From Hordeum vulgare subsp. vulgare (Eukaryota; Streptophyta; Magnoliopsida; Poales; Poaceae): a DNA stretch of 64,000 bases. Positions 1 to 10,329 of this stretch are shown piece after piece (within the stretch, counting starts at the first letter, position 1; every line of letters begins with the position of its first letter). Below the pieces are notes generated by a model, which ran no database searches, was not told where the DNA came from, and saw only the letters and a program-made list of their open reading frames with translations. The stretch lies in the NCBI RefSeq assembly GCF_904849725.1, contig NC_058523.1:341103948-341167947 (forward strand), written 5' to 3'. The position numbers and the translations under genes are program-made.

Positions 1-54
1 AGTCCTTATACCTTCCCTACTCGAGGACGAGCAGGAGTTAAGCTTGGTGATGGT
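1..54 (+). other. 3' internal end and polypurine tract of gypsy A
   Basis: This is the last stretch of an element entering from the left. It contains GAGGACGAGCAGGAGTTAAG just before the LTR, the layout usual for Triticeae Athila-type gypsy elements, where a purine-rich tract primes plus-strand DNA synthesis next to the 3' LTR. It shows that the LTR at 55 is a 3' LTR and that the body of A lies outside the window. The family assignment is from memory. Confidence 0.7.
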
Positions 55-1570
55 TGATACGTCTCCAACGTATCTATAATTTTTGATGGTTTGGTGCTAT
101 TATCTTGTCAAACTTTGGATGTTTTGTATAACTTTTATATCTTTTTTGGGACTAACTTATTAACTCAGTGCCCAGTGCTAGTTCCTGTTTTTTTCCGTGA
201 TTTTGACCCTTTTCAAAGGAGGATTTTAAACGGAGTCCAAACGGAACGAACTTCCAAAAAGATTTTTTTCCGAAATAGAAGAAGATCGGGGAACTTGAGA
301 ACAAAGGCAGGGGGTCACCAGGGACCCCACAAGCCCCCTAGCCGCGGCCAGGGGGGCCCGCACCTCCCAGGCTTGTGGGCTCCCTGGGCCACCTCTCCCT
401 AGGTCTTTCGCCTATTTATTCCCAAAAATTCCACAAAAAATCAGGAGATCATCGAAAGTACTTTTCCGCCACCGCAAGCTTCTGTCTCTGCAAGATCCCA
501 TCTAGGGCACGTTCTGGTGCCCTGCCGGAGGGGGGATTCGGATACAAAGGGCTTCTTCATCAACACCATGACCTCTCCGATGATGCGTGAGTAGTTCACC
601 ATAGACCTACGGGTCCATAACTAGTAGCTAGATGGCTTCTTCTCTCTCTTGGATCTTCAATACAAAGTTTCCATGATCTTCATGGAGATCTATCCGATGT
701 AATCTTCTTTTGCGGTGTGTTTGTCGAGATTCAATGAATTGTGGATTTATGATTAGATTATCTATGAATCTTATTTGAGTTTCTTCTGATCTCTTATATG
801 CATGATTTCATATCCTTGTAATTCTCTTCGAGTTGTGGGTTTTGTTTGACCAGCTTGATCTATGATTCTTGCAATGGGAGAAGTGCTTGGTTTTGGGTTC
901 ATACCGTGCAGTGATCTCACCCAGTGACAGAAGGGGTAGCGAGGCACACATCATGTTGTTGCCATCAAGGGTAAAAAGATGGGGTTTTTATCATTGGTTT
1001 GAGTTTATCCCTCTACATCATGTCATCTTGCTTAAGGCGTTACTCTATTCGTCATGAACTCAATACACTAGATGCATGCTGGATAGCGGTCGATGTGTGG
1101 AGTTATAGTAGTAGATGGAAAAAGTATCGGTTTACTTGTCTCGGATGTGATGCCTATATGTATGATCATTGCCTTAGATATCGTCATGACTTTGCGCGGC
1201 TCTATCAATTGCTCGACAGTAATTTGTTCACCCACCGCAATATTTGCTATTTTGAGAGAAGCCTCTAGTGAACACTATGGCCCTCGGGTCTACTCCACAC
1301 CATATTTTCAGCCTTACTCTTTTACTTCGTTGCACTTTCCGCCTTCCGATCTCACTTTGCAATCAATCTTGAAGGGATTGACAACCCGTTTATAGCGTTG
1401 GGTGCAAGCTCTTTTCTGTTTGTCTAGGTACTTTGGACTTGACGCGATTCTCCTACTGGATTGATACCTTGGTTCTCAAACTGAGGATAATACTTACTAC
1501 TCCTGTGCTGCACCACCCTTTCCTCTTCAAGGGAAAAACCAACGCAAGCCCAGTTTCCGTCAACGTGCCA
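55..1570 (+). mobile_element. 3' LTR of Athila-type gypsy element A
   Basis: This LTR of about 1.5 kb opens with TGATACGTCTCCAACGTATC and ends at CAACGTGCCA. It aligns along its whole length with the solo LTR at 24889-26415, including the matching ends (TTTCCGTCAACGTGCCA against TTTCTGTCGACGTAGCA). The polypurine tract at 1-54 identifies it as a 3' LTR. An AT-rich promoter-like stretch lies near 405-420; the homologue at 25241 reads CCTATAAATTCC. Short open frames here, such as 91-402, are chance frames. The 3' boundary comes from the alignment. The 5' TSD is outside the window, so the insertion cannot be fully verified. Confidence 0.8.
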
Positions 1571-1935
1571 ATCTCTGGCACTGTTGTCTGTTGCCGTAGT
1601 AGGGCCAGACCATGCCCCTCTGGCTTGTGCTTGCCGACGGGCGCCATTGCTGAACTGGCAAGGGACTATGCGACGCTAGATCTAGGAGGCGCCGATTGGA
1701 GTCGGAGACGAAAGAAGAAAGGCGAGTACGGAAGAAGGAAAGCAATAAGGCACTGAAGCTACAAGTAGGGCACGTAATAAGGGGGGCAAAGATAGAGGAC
1801 ATGGAGGACCTGACACCAGCCGTGTGACGTGCGCCGGCCTGGCTCACAGGCATTTGAGGGCCCACTGCGTCTCATGCTGCCCCCGGAGGCTCCGCCCCGA
1901 AGCTAACTCGAGCACTCCGCGGGCCCGGGGGCTAC
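1571..1935 (+). mobile_element. 3' internal remnant of gypsy C
   Basis: This GC-rich, apparently non-coding stretch lies between the end of LTR A and the start of LTR C. It ends in a G-rich polypurine-like tract (GCGGGCCCGGGGGCTAC, 1919-1935) directly before LTR C. I read it as the 3' untranslated end of C, into which A inserted. No protein motif is visible in its short frames. Confidence 0.5.
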
Positions 1936-2808
1936 TATTGGTGTTCTGGGAATGGGGGTACCCAGACCTGCCTACCTGTGGCCCAGGGCGGGCCCGCCTC
2001 ACCGGAACAAACCAACGGGCCCAACACCGTTCAAGGTAAGGCCCTCGTGAGGGGCCAAGCCTCACGAGGAGGAGCAGCGTCAAGACGCACACGGGGCCTC
2101 CTCAGGACCCCTCCGGAGCGGCGAATATTCCGCGGCAAGGCCGGGCCTCACGAGTCAAGGGTGACGCCAGGAAAGGACAGGCGAGCAACAGATGGCAGGA
2201 CGGGGCAGTTTCCCCTTTGGTGCCAAGGAGGCGGGAGCGTACAGGGGTTTCAAAGGTATCTTCCAAAGGTTTCCCTTGTGGTGCAACGAAGCCGCAATCG
2301 CCCGCCAGTAGGGAAAACGTTACCCTCGGGCCCGTAGCTGCAGCGCGGACAATTACTTTGCAGGCGGAGACCACCTTTGGGTAGGGGAGCATGTTCCTGT
2401 GTTCCCCTTCAAAATTGGCCGTTGTGGGATCCCTTCCCGCCGAAGCTATGAGGGAAGAGGACCCGAGCCTCCGCTATAAATAGAGAGGGTAGGATACTTG
2501 AGAGAGGGAGTTCATTCGGACGGTACAACAATGGACCTAGCCAGTTAGCCTCCGGAGGCTCGAGAGCACTGTACTAATTCATCCACCACCTTCGCAAGAG
2601 GCAATCCACTAAAAGCAGGAGTAGGGTTTTACGCTTCGCAGCGGCCCGAACCTGGGTAAACTGTTGTGTCCTGTGCTACCCTTGCCATCGAGTGAGTCCT
2701 TCGTCGTTTCCATCGAGTAGTTGGCTAGGCGGGGCTGAGCAGGGAGAGACCTTCATACACACACCAGTGTTCCAATCCTTAGGGTTTTGCGCAGCCCGAA
2801 ATCCGAGA
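1936..2808 (+). mobile_element. 3' LTR of gypsy C
   Basis: This GC-rich LTR of about 870 bp begins TATTGGTGTTCTGGG, so the canonical TG is mutated, right after the polypurine tract, and ends near AATCCGAGA. It contains a clear TATA element, GCTATAAATAGAG, at about 2472-2484. To the right the sequence changes at once to the copia B LTR, so C inserted into B. GTAAC at 2809-2813 would be the right-hand TSD, with its partner outside the window. Frames such as 1978-2337 show no protein features. Confidence 0.6.
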
Positions 2809-3361
2809 GTAACGGCTGCGAGACTCCACGAAGGGCTCCATGCACAAGGGGTACGTGAAGAAGCGATGTGGTATATTCCACCACGGCTTCCTCCCATGAA
2901 GGACTAGCCTCACTCACAGTAGATCTTCACGAAGTAGGAAACTCCTTGCCCGTACAAACTTCTTAGTCCAACTCCACAACATGAAGTAGGAGGCTCCCAA
3001 GCGACACCTAACCAATCTAGGAGGCACCACCCCCAAAAGATAATAGATGTGGTAGAACGGTGAACTCCTTGCTCTTGTGCTCCTAAAGATAGTCTCCTCA
3101 ATACTCAATCACCCTCTCTCATATTTTACAAGGGTAGGAGAGATTGATCTTGTGGAAAGCAACTTGGGGAGGCTAGAAATAAAGGTTCAAATGGCTGGAA
3201 TGGAATCTCTTGATCTCAACACATGAGTAGGTCTCTCTCTCTCTCTCTCTCTCAGAAAAATGCATCTGGCAAGTGTAAGTGTGTTATGAGTGCTTCCTCT
3301 ATGAAGCAGAGGTAGGTGGAGGGGTATCTATAGGCATCCCCCAGAATCCAACCATTACAAC
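2809..3361 (-). mobile_element. copia B LTR, distal segment
   Basis: Read on the minus strand, this matches the plus-strand LTR of E at about 22745-23290, including the stretch around GCCTCCTACTT. It is the downstream half of an LTR whose upstream half is at 17697-18377, with D inserted between. Across the gap the two halves join without loss once one copy of ACAAC is removed, matching E around 22740. About 290 bp of the LTR's 3' end is missing where C was inserted. A (TC)n run at 3232-3253 and a degenerate TATA near 3330 lie inside. Confidence 0.8.
3232..3253. repeat. (TC)n microsatellite
   Basis: This is an uninterrupted run of 11 TC dinucleotides inside the B LTR. The E LTR has only a short GAGAGAG run at the corresponding place, so the run expanded in this copy. 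Confidence 0.9.
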
Positions 3362-4775
3362 TGAAAGTGCGTTATATCGACTAGAGGGGGTGAATAGGAG
3401 ATTTTTAGAATTTCATCAGTGAGGAAATTCCTTTTGAGGAAATTCCTCACTGATGACTAACTTACAACGGAAACAGTAAAGGATCACAAGTGCAAAGTTT
3501 CACAATAGCATTTTTCAGAGTGAGGAATGTGAAAACGGATTGCACTGTGAGCAGGCACGCACAATACATATGAGGATTAACTGACGTGAAGAATTTGGGG
3601 TTGAGGAAATTCAGAGAAAGTGTTCAGCAAATTCTTCAAACAGTAGCAGTGAAAGTCATCAACACATAATACGAGGAAAGTAAGGAGTTGAGGAATTAGA
3701 ACCCGTTTCTCAGTGAAGACAGTCGTTGATGACCCTGTTCCAACTGTCGTGACAGTCGTACATCTGGTTTGGAGCAGCTTGGTATTGAAACCAAAGGACA
3801 CACAGTCCCGGGAGACACAGTCCCTACCGTGTTCTCCTTGGGCTAAGAACACACAGTCCTCGCCCAACACTCGTGGTAAGTCTTCAGGGCAAACTTCCAA
3901 ACCCTCACAAACTTGGTCACCCGGCGATCCACAATTGACTGCTCGAAAGCTCTAGACCATGATGCCTAACCGTCTCGAGGATGCACAGTCCTCAAAGGTA
4001 AAAGGCTTCAGTCCCACACAGGAACAACTTCTGCAGTGATGCTCAATCACTAGGTTTGGTTTGTGGTTTCGGTGTATGGGGTATTTCATCACTGATGAAT
4101 TACTCTCGAAGACTGTGAGGAATTGGGTTGCTCTTATGAAAAGTGTCAGTTTCTAACGGAGTATCCAACCAGCTAATGGTTGTGGGGGGTGGCTATTTAT
4201 AGCCTGGGAGCATCCCGACATGATTTGACACTAATGCCCTTAAATAATATGACCGTTGGAGTGGATAAGACCAATGACTTGGCGTGGCTATCGAAACGGT
4301 CGGAACCCTCAACTGTGAGAGTCCTCATGTCACTTGTATTCCTCACTTGAGGCTTTTGGTCGAATTAGGCTTGGGTTGAGCATCATGAGGAAATTCATTC
4401 CAAAGTGTAACTTCGACCCCCTTTAAAAGTACGGTGTTCCTATTACTCAAATGCGAAGAAAATAAAACAGAAAGAGTAAATTTTCATGCTTCAAAGTCTT
4501 CAAAGTGATTTTCTTCAGGACACACCGAAATCCTCAATTTCACAATCTTCATGAGGAATATCAATTTCATCGTAGATTCCCCGCGATTCATTTCTTCAGC
4601 TTCAGACCAATTTCTTCAACCGAAGATATATATATTTTTAGGGGTCGATATTCTTCAAATATCTCAAACTCCTAAATGACTTATAGATCCCGTGTACACT
4701 CATAAACACATTAGATACTTAACCTATAAGTCTTCAAACCACCAAAATCACTAAGGGGCACTAGATGCACTTACA
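3362..4775 (-). repeat. 3' LTR of copia D
   Basis: This LTR of 1,414 bp has plus-strand ends TGAAAGTGCG and GCACTTACA, giving TGTAAGTGC...CTTTCA on the element's own strand. It pairs with 16296-17696. A TATA box, GGCTATAAATAGCC on the minus strand, lies at about 4192-4205 and would start transcription in the element's direction. A perfect 13-bp inverted repeat lies at 3414-3455. It carries a 15-bp segment near 3795 (a duplicated ACACAGTC) that is absent from the other LTR. Confidence 0.9.
3414..3455. repeat. hairpin-forming inverted repeat in D LTR
   Basis: The arms CATCAGTGAGGAA (3414-3426) and TTCCTCACTGATG (3443-3455) are exact reverse complements separated by 16 bases. The other LTR has the same structure near 16349-16389 with one mismatch. 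On the element strand it lies close to the LTR's 3' end, so it would fold in the 5' leader of the transcript. A role is not known. Confidence 0.85.
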
Positions 4776-5301
4776 ATCTCCCCCTTTTTGGTGGTTGATG
4801 ATAATTAGGTTAAGTCTTCAAGAGGGATAAAAAATATGAAGTGTAAATACTCATTTCAGGAATTTGAAATCAAGATTCAGAGAGACTCCCCCTTGAGATG
4901 TGCATATCGTGAGGATTTTGCTTTTCACAGCAAATGCACATTGATGATTTATATCATGGAGATCTCCCCCTGAGTCTTTTAAATCATGCATACATGTAAC
5001 ATATCATATGAAGAAAATGAAAATGCATGATGACAAACGGTATTTGACAAATTCCAGCATGCGTGCATTAAAACTTGAGGAATAAGCATGCGAAGAAAAA
5101 CGTTCAAAAGCGTCAGAGTACCATCGGGCTTAAGTTACAACTCATTACATAAAAACTTCAGAAGAGCCAAGAGTTTGTAACTTAAATATAGTTCATAAGC
5201 CCCAAAAATATACCGTTTGAAGACTAACTCTCAAGTTTCTCCCCCTTTGTCATGAAGTGACAAAAACAGGGACAAACTGAGGACTAACTCCCATGAAGAT
5301 T
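4776..5301 (-). other. D polypurine tract and 3' untranslated region
   Basis: Immediately inside the 3' LTR the plus strand reads ATCTCCCCCTTTTTGGTGG, which is a polypurine tract (AAAAAGGGGGAGAT) on the element strand. The rest, up to the stop of the third ORF, is AT-rich with no long frame. It is scattered with TGAGGA, GAAGA and CTTCA words like the rest of D. No other feature is seen. Confidence 0.7.
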
Positions 5302-8300
5302 TCACTTCTTGGCGGTTGAGGAAGAGCCGTGACGCTTCTTGGGAGTAGTCTTCTTCCTTGGATCGGTAGCAGTGTCGAGCGGTTTTTCATCAGTTTCAGC
5401 AGTGCGGAATGAAGAAAAGGAGCTGTCTTCAAGGTCTGAAACTGGAATGGGCCTGAACTTCTTCTTGGGAGGCCACGACCAGTCAAAGTCTCGCTCAAAG
5501 TCCATTTCTTCAAGCTGAGTCTGAGTCTTCAGATGTGCAAGTGTAGTGCAGGTGCGATCAAAAACTTCATGCAGATAGTGATGGTTGAGCTTCACAGAGT
5601 TCTGTGTTTCAGTGAGGGTTTTCACAATGGCGCCAAACTGGCGTTTGACCCACTTGTGATTGCGATCCACCTTCTGGTGAAGACTGAGGAGGAGCTCTCT
5701 TGTATTCATCATTCGAGGAGGAACGGGGCTTGCCGGACAAGTCTCAGTATCATCCCATGAAGAATAAGCTTTTGGCTCTCTGAACTGGCCATCAAGGGGC
5801 CTACTGCCTTCTTCAATCACTGATTTGCCTTTTCCTTCAACGGGCTCGAAAGTCTTCTTGTTGACCCGGATAGGAGGCATATAACCAACATGGTTTTGGC
5901 ACTCAACGAGAAAGTTGATGCCTGTCCTTGTCCTGATGAATCTCATGATCCATGGGGCATATATCTTGTGATCAAAAGGACACATAGCATTATCGGCCAA
6001 AGTCCTCAAGAAGAAATCATGGACGTTGATAGGAATACCATGGATGATGTTGAAGAGGATATTCTTCATTAGGCCTATGACATCTTCTTCATCATCATGC
6101 CCTTTGATCGGCGCGAGCACACTGCAGAGGATTCTGTAGACAGACCTGGGTGTATACTTGAGCTCATGGATGAGGAATGTTTTTCTCGGTGATTTTCCTT
6201 CAGACAAAGGCTTCATGAGGACTTCCATCATCCCATTGGGCAGCTCATGCTCACCATAAAGCTTGACAACCTCCTCTGAGGGAATTGGTACAGGCAGTTC
6301 ACGGAGGAGCTCAGTAGCAGGAGCCTTGTAGTGAGTGTTTTGTGTCATCCAGTCAAACACCCAAGTGTTAATGTCTTCATGGTTGCCAGAGATGTGAAGA
6401 GTGGCGTAGAACTGAAGAATGAGCTCGATGTTCCAGTCAGAGATGTCGGAGCACATTGGCAGTAAACCAGCATCATGGAGTACATTGAGGACTGGCTCTA
6501 GGCACGATATAGCTTCAAGTTCAACGTGAGGAATATGCCTGTGCTGGAATATCTTGTTTCTGCCACACAGCACAGAGGCATAGTAATTCATTTGTGTCCT
6601 AGTCAAAACTTCAGATGCCTCATTTGAGGCTTGTCATAGGGGTTCTCTCCAATGAAGTACATGCGTTCTTCAAAGAAATTCTCCTTTTGAAACTTTGGAC
6701 GCTTGGAGAATGGCTGACGCTGAACTGGCCGAATATTTTGCTGAGGAACAGGAGGGGAGACAACAATTGCAGTCTCGGGGTTGAGCACGACGAATGCATT
6801 GTCTTGGTCAAGTGCATTTTCCTCAGCATTTTCCTCAGGGTGAGGACTTTCAGCAGCTGGGACTTCAGGCTGAGGAGATGGCTCTGGCTGGGCGTCAGGC
6901 TGAGGGGCTTGCTCTGGCTATGCATCAGGCTAAGGAATAGTTTCATCTTGCTCAGGTGGAGGAGTTGGGTCAGCCTGTTCCTCATCTTGAAGATTTTTCT
7001 CAGAGCTTTGAATTTCATCAGCTTGAGGATTTTCAGTTTGTTCCTCCTCAGCTGGCTTGGCGGCAGAGGCAGTTTCTTCAGATGGTGCAACTGATCCTTG
7101 AGCAGTGTCTTTCTGAGGAATGAAGGGCTGAGGACTGTCGTCAATACGAATTTCTTCGTCGGTGTGTTCCTCAGCGGCATCATCCTTCATTTCCTCATCT
7201 GCCCCTTTCGCTTGATCATCAAGGATGATCATTTCATAGGAAGGAGCGACATTTAGGGGCACAGGGTCTAGAGGGGCAGTCTCTTCAAGCGCTTTGAGGC
7301 GCTTGGCCTCTGTTTCTTCTTCTGCTGAGGAGGCCTTTCTCTTTTTGGCTTTCTTCTCAGCAGCCCTGGTTTTCTTCACGTCTGATGCAAACGGAGTCAT
7401 CTTCTTCACCTTTGAAGCTTTTGGTGAAGGGGTTCTCTCGACAGATTCTTTAGCTGATTTTGAGGAACCAGCTGGAACAGAGTCATCAGCTTGCTTTGAT
7501 GAAGCAGCTGGGTCAGGGGCACTCTCATCAGCTGCAGCAGATTCATCAGCTGGAGCTTCCATGATGATTTCTTCAATAGCCGGTACATCAACACAGCTTT
7601 CTTGGTGTATCAAGGGCTGGGAAGTTGGTGCTGGAGGTGCAACCTTCTTGTTGTAGTCATCAATAGCTTTAGTGGCAGCTTGATGAAATTGCTCTTGATA
7701 CTCTTACAATCTAACAGCTTGGAGTACTTGTCAGTCAAATTCTTCAGCTCTGCCTGTGTTGACACCAGTGCATCAGGCGCCAAGCTGAGGAGGTTCTGCT
7801 TGAGGAATTTCTCCTTTTTAAGCTTTGCAACCTTGGCCTGCTTGGCCTGCTGTTCTTCCCACTTGGCTTCATTGATGAAAGTGGCCACCATGTGGCTGAT
7901 GCCAGGGGGAAGTTTCAAATCATCAAGCGGAGTGTTTGGGTCCTCATACCAGATGTTGATGTAGTCTAGGAGGACCTTGGGGTCCATGGCCAGAGGAATG
8001 GTGCTGCCTGATGCCTGAGCTACTCTCTCCTGCTTGTTTCTGGTTATGGCTTGCAGGGTTTGATTATCATATTCATCACTGCCCTCTGATGCAGACGGGA
8101 TGGTGATGATTTTGCTGGGGCTCGGCAGAGTTGCTCTTTCAGCAGATACCTGAGTCTTCACATGAGGTGGTGAAGACTTTGTCTCCGAGCTGGTTGCAGC
8201 CGGGAGTGAGGAGCTGGAGGTGGTGGTCATTGGCTTCATGACTGGCTTCGGTACTGGTGTTTCTTGAGGCTTTGGTGGTGGTGCTGAGGGTTTTGGAGCT

Positions 8301-8939
8301 GAGGGTTTTGTGATTGATGCCTGAGTAGACTTCTCTTGAGGCTTTGGTGCCCTTGGTTGATGGCACAGACTGTGGTTGAGGAATTGCTGAACCAGAGGTC
8401 TCAGCGGCAGAGGAAGTAGCTGCAGCTGAGGCAGCAGCTGAGGATTCATTGAATTTCCTCACCGCAGCATCTGCCTGCTTCTTGAGCTTAGCTAGATGCT
8501 TTTACTTCTCATCTGGATAGTCATCAAGGGTCTTGAGGCTTGAGGGATGTGCTACTTGATGAGGCTCAAGTAGGGCCCGTTTGCCAGGGGGCTTCAGAGC
8601 GAATTTCTTTGCATACTTGGCAGTTACAAACCTGTATTCTTTCCATTCCTTCGCCCATCGGCGTTCTATCTTCTGCAGCTGGATCTTTCTCTTGGCCATT
8701 GTCTCATTTTCATCAGGTGTGCAATAGTCCAAGTAAATATCCTCACGGATATCCGCAGCTGTGTCTTTCTCAAGTTTCTTTCCTCCCTTCTGTTTTCTGT
8801 CATCCTCCATTTTCTTCAGCTGAGGATTTTGCTGATGAGATTGAACTCTTGAGGATTCTGATGAGACTTGAAGATTTTCTTTAAGAAACGCTGCAAATGA
8901 GTTAATGTGATGAGAACCGAGAGATTCATTAGCTGACAT
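5302..8939 (-). pseudogene. long third ORF of copia D, unknown function
   Basis: The reading is nearly continuous on the minus strand, more than 1,000 codons in total. It starts at an ATG at 8939 and switches frame near 8340, near 7700 and again near 6605. Its open segments are 8939-8502, about 8460-8340, about 8340-7700, 7613-6930, 6788-6603 and 6606-5302. The N-terminal part is charged with a KRK-rich helix. Next comes a Pro/Ser/Thr-rich stretch (PKPSAPKPSAPPPKP), then a Lys/Glu-rich coiled coil. An acidic region follows with a nuclear-localisation-like KKAKKRK near 7330. The last 434 codons form a compact, mainly non-repetitive domain ending in a basic tail (KKTTPKKRHG). Sireviruses carry an extra, sometimes env-like ORF here, and plants have a related 'putative plant transposon protein' domain. 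I see no signal peptide or membrane segment, so an envelope role is not supported. Confidence 0.7.
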
Positions 8940-10329
8940 GTGTGTACCTGTGAACAGAGTATAGTTGCGAGGAATTTGGAGAGGTCATATGCGTTCTCAG
9001 ATTTGAAGAAAATGAAAAAGTTTGACAGTTGAGGAATTTAACCAGTGGTTGAGGAATTTGCCTAAGCATATTGTTCTTGGGTTCCAGAATTGTACAGATC
9101 CGAAAATTCGCACAATTGAGGAATCTCATGAAAATCTTAGATGCTTAGTGAAGTTCATCAATGGTGTGGTGATAGGCAGTGTTTGAGGAATCAAGTGCAT
9201 ATCGATTCTTGAGGAAAAACAGATTTCACATAGGAGATGTAAAATAGTAGATCTAACTTGCGGTAAAAATGGGATCTTATTTACCCTGAAAGGTGCGCAC
9301 GAAGAACACAGAAAGGTGTGTAGAGAGGCTCTTCGGTCGAGTGTCCAGTGCGCCCTAACCCGGCGACAGAGGACATCTACGGCGGCGGCGAACGAAGCTG
9401 GTCCGACTCCGGCGTGGTTCCGGCGACGGAGAAGTCGAGGCAGTGAAGCTCTTCCTCACCGGCGACGAAACTTCCAGCGGTGGCGCTAGGGTTCGGTGCT
9501 TTTTGCTGTAGCAAGAGAGCGATGGGGCGAAGAAGAGTTTGCCGAGGGGGATAGGGACATATTTATAGCCAGACATTTACTGTTGGCGCGAAGATTTTGG
9601 ACCAAACAGCCCCTGCCTCTACGTCTCCGTAGGACACATGTAGTTCCCGAACAAGGCGGTGGAGATAGTGGACATCGTGGTTATCCGATCGTGGGAAGTG
9701 GGGTTCAGTTACTGTGAATTAAAGAAATAATTTTCGAAGATTTGAGGATTTTCGTTACAAAATCATCAGCGGACAAGGACGCAGTGAGGATTTTGAACAA
9801 AGTTTCAAGTAGAACGCATATGAAGAATTGAATAGATTGGATGAGTATAACATAGAGGGAAAGTAGGGTCCGATCACATTCACTTAGCAGAAATATCGAC
9901 TTGAAGAAATAGCTATAAGTGAATGCTGTTGAGGACTTGAAATCACGGTCTATCTAGTCAAATGAAAGTGATCAAGTGTTTTTGAAGATTTTGTGATAAA
10001 TCGTCACAATGAAGAACAACTATTTTGAAGAAAAACACATTTTGAGGAAATGGAACATTTGAAGAAAATCAACTTGAGGAATTTCACATTGGGCGGTGGC
10101 GTGACCCACCATATAAGAATGTTGATTACAGACGCCGCGTACAATTGTCGTAGGGCCCTGAGAATCAATTTCTTCGTTGATTTCTTCACATTCAGAGTGA
10201 CATTCTTCATCAGTTGAAGAAAATCGATTCATCATCTGTTGCACATCTAAGTCATCAATTTTGCATAACTGTTAGGATGTGTGCATGTTTTTACAAAACA
10301 TTTGTAGATTCTAAGATATTTATCTCACA
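8940..10329 (-). other. spacer between pol and third ORF of D
   Basis: About 1.4 kb without a supported gene. The part next to the third ORF (9300-9560) is GC-rich and would be its 5' leader; 9000-9250 is dense in TTGAGGAATT words (9031, 9051, 9118, 9186, 9214). A TATA-like GGCTATAAATATG on the minus strand near 9561-9573 lies about 620 bp upstream of the third ORF's ATG. It could be an internal promoter; this is inference. Confidence 0.45.

Noticed and set aside
91..590. Open frames 91-402 and 375-590 and their relatives at 25190-25423 as small genes.
   Set aside because: They lie fully within LTR A and its solo copy, differ between the two copies, and have no protein features.
1978..2392. 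Frames of 96-119 codons on both strands in the C LTR.
   Set aside because: Overlapping frames on both strands of a GC-rich LTR with Arg/Gly/Pro bias are chance.
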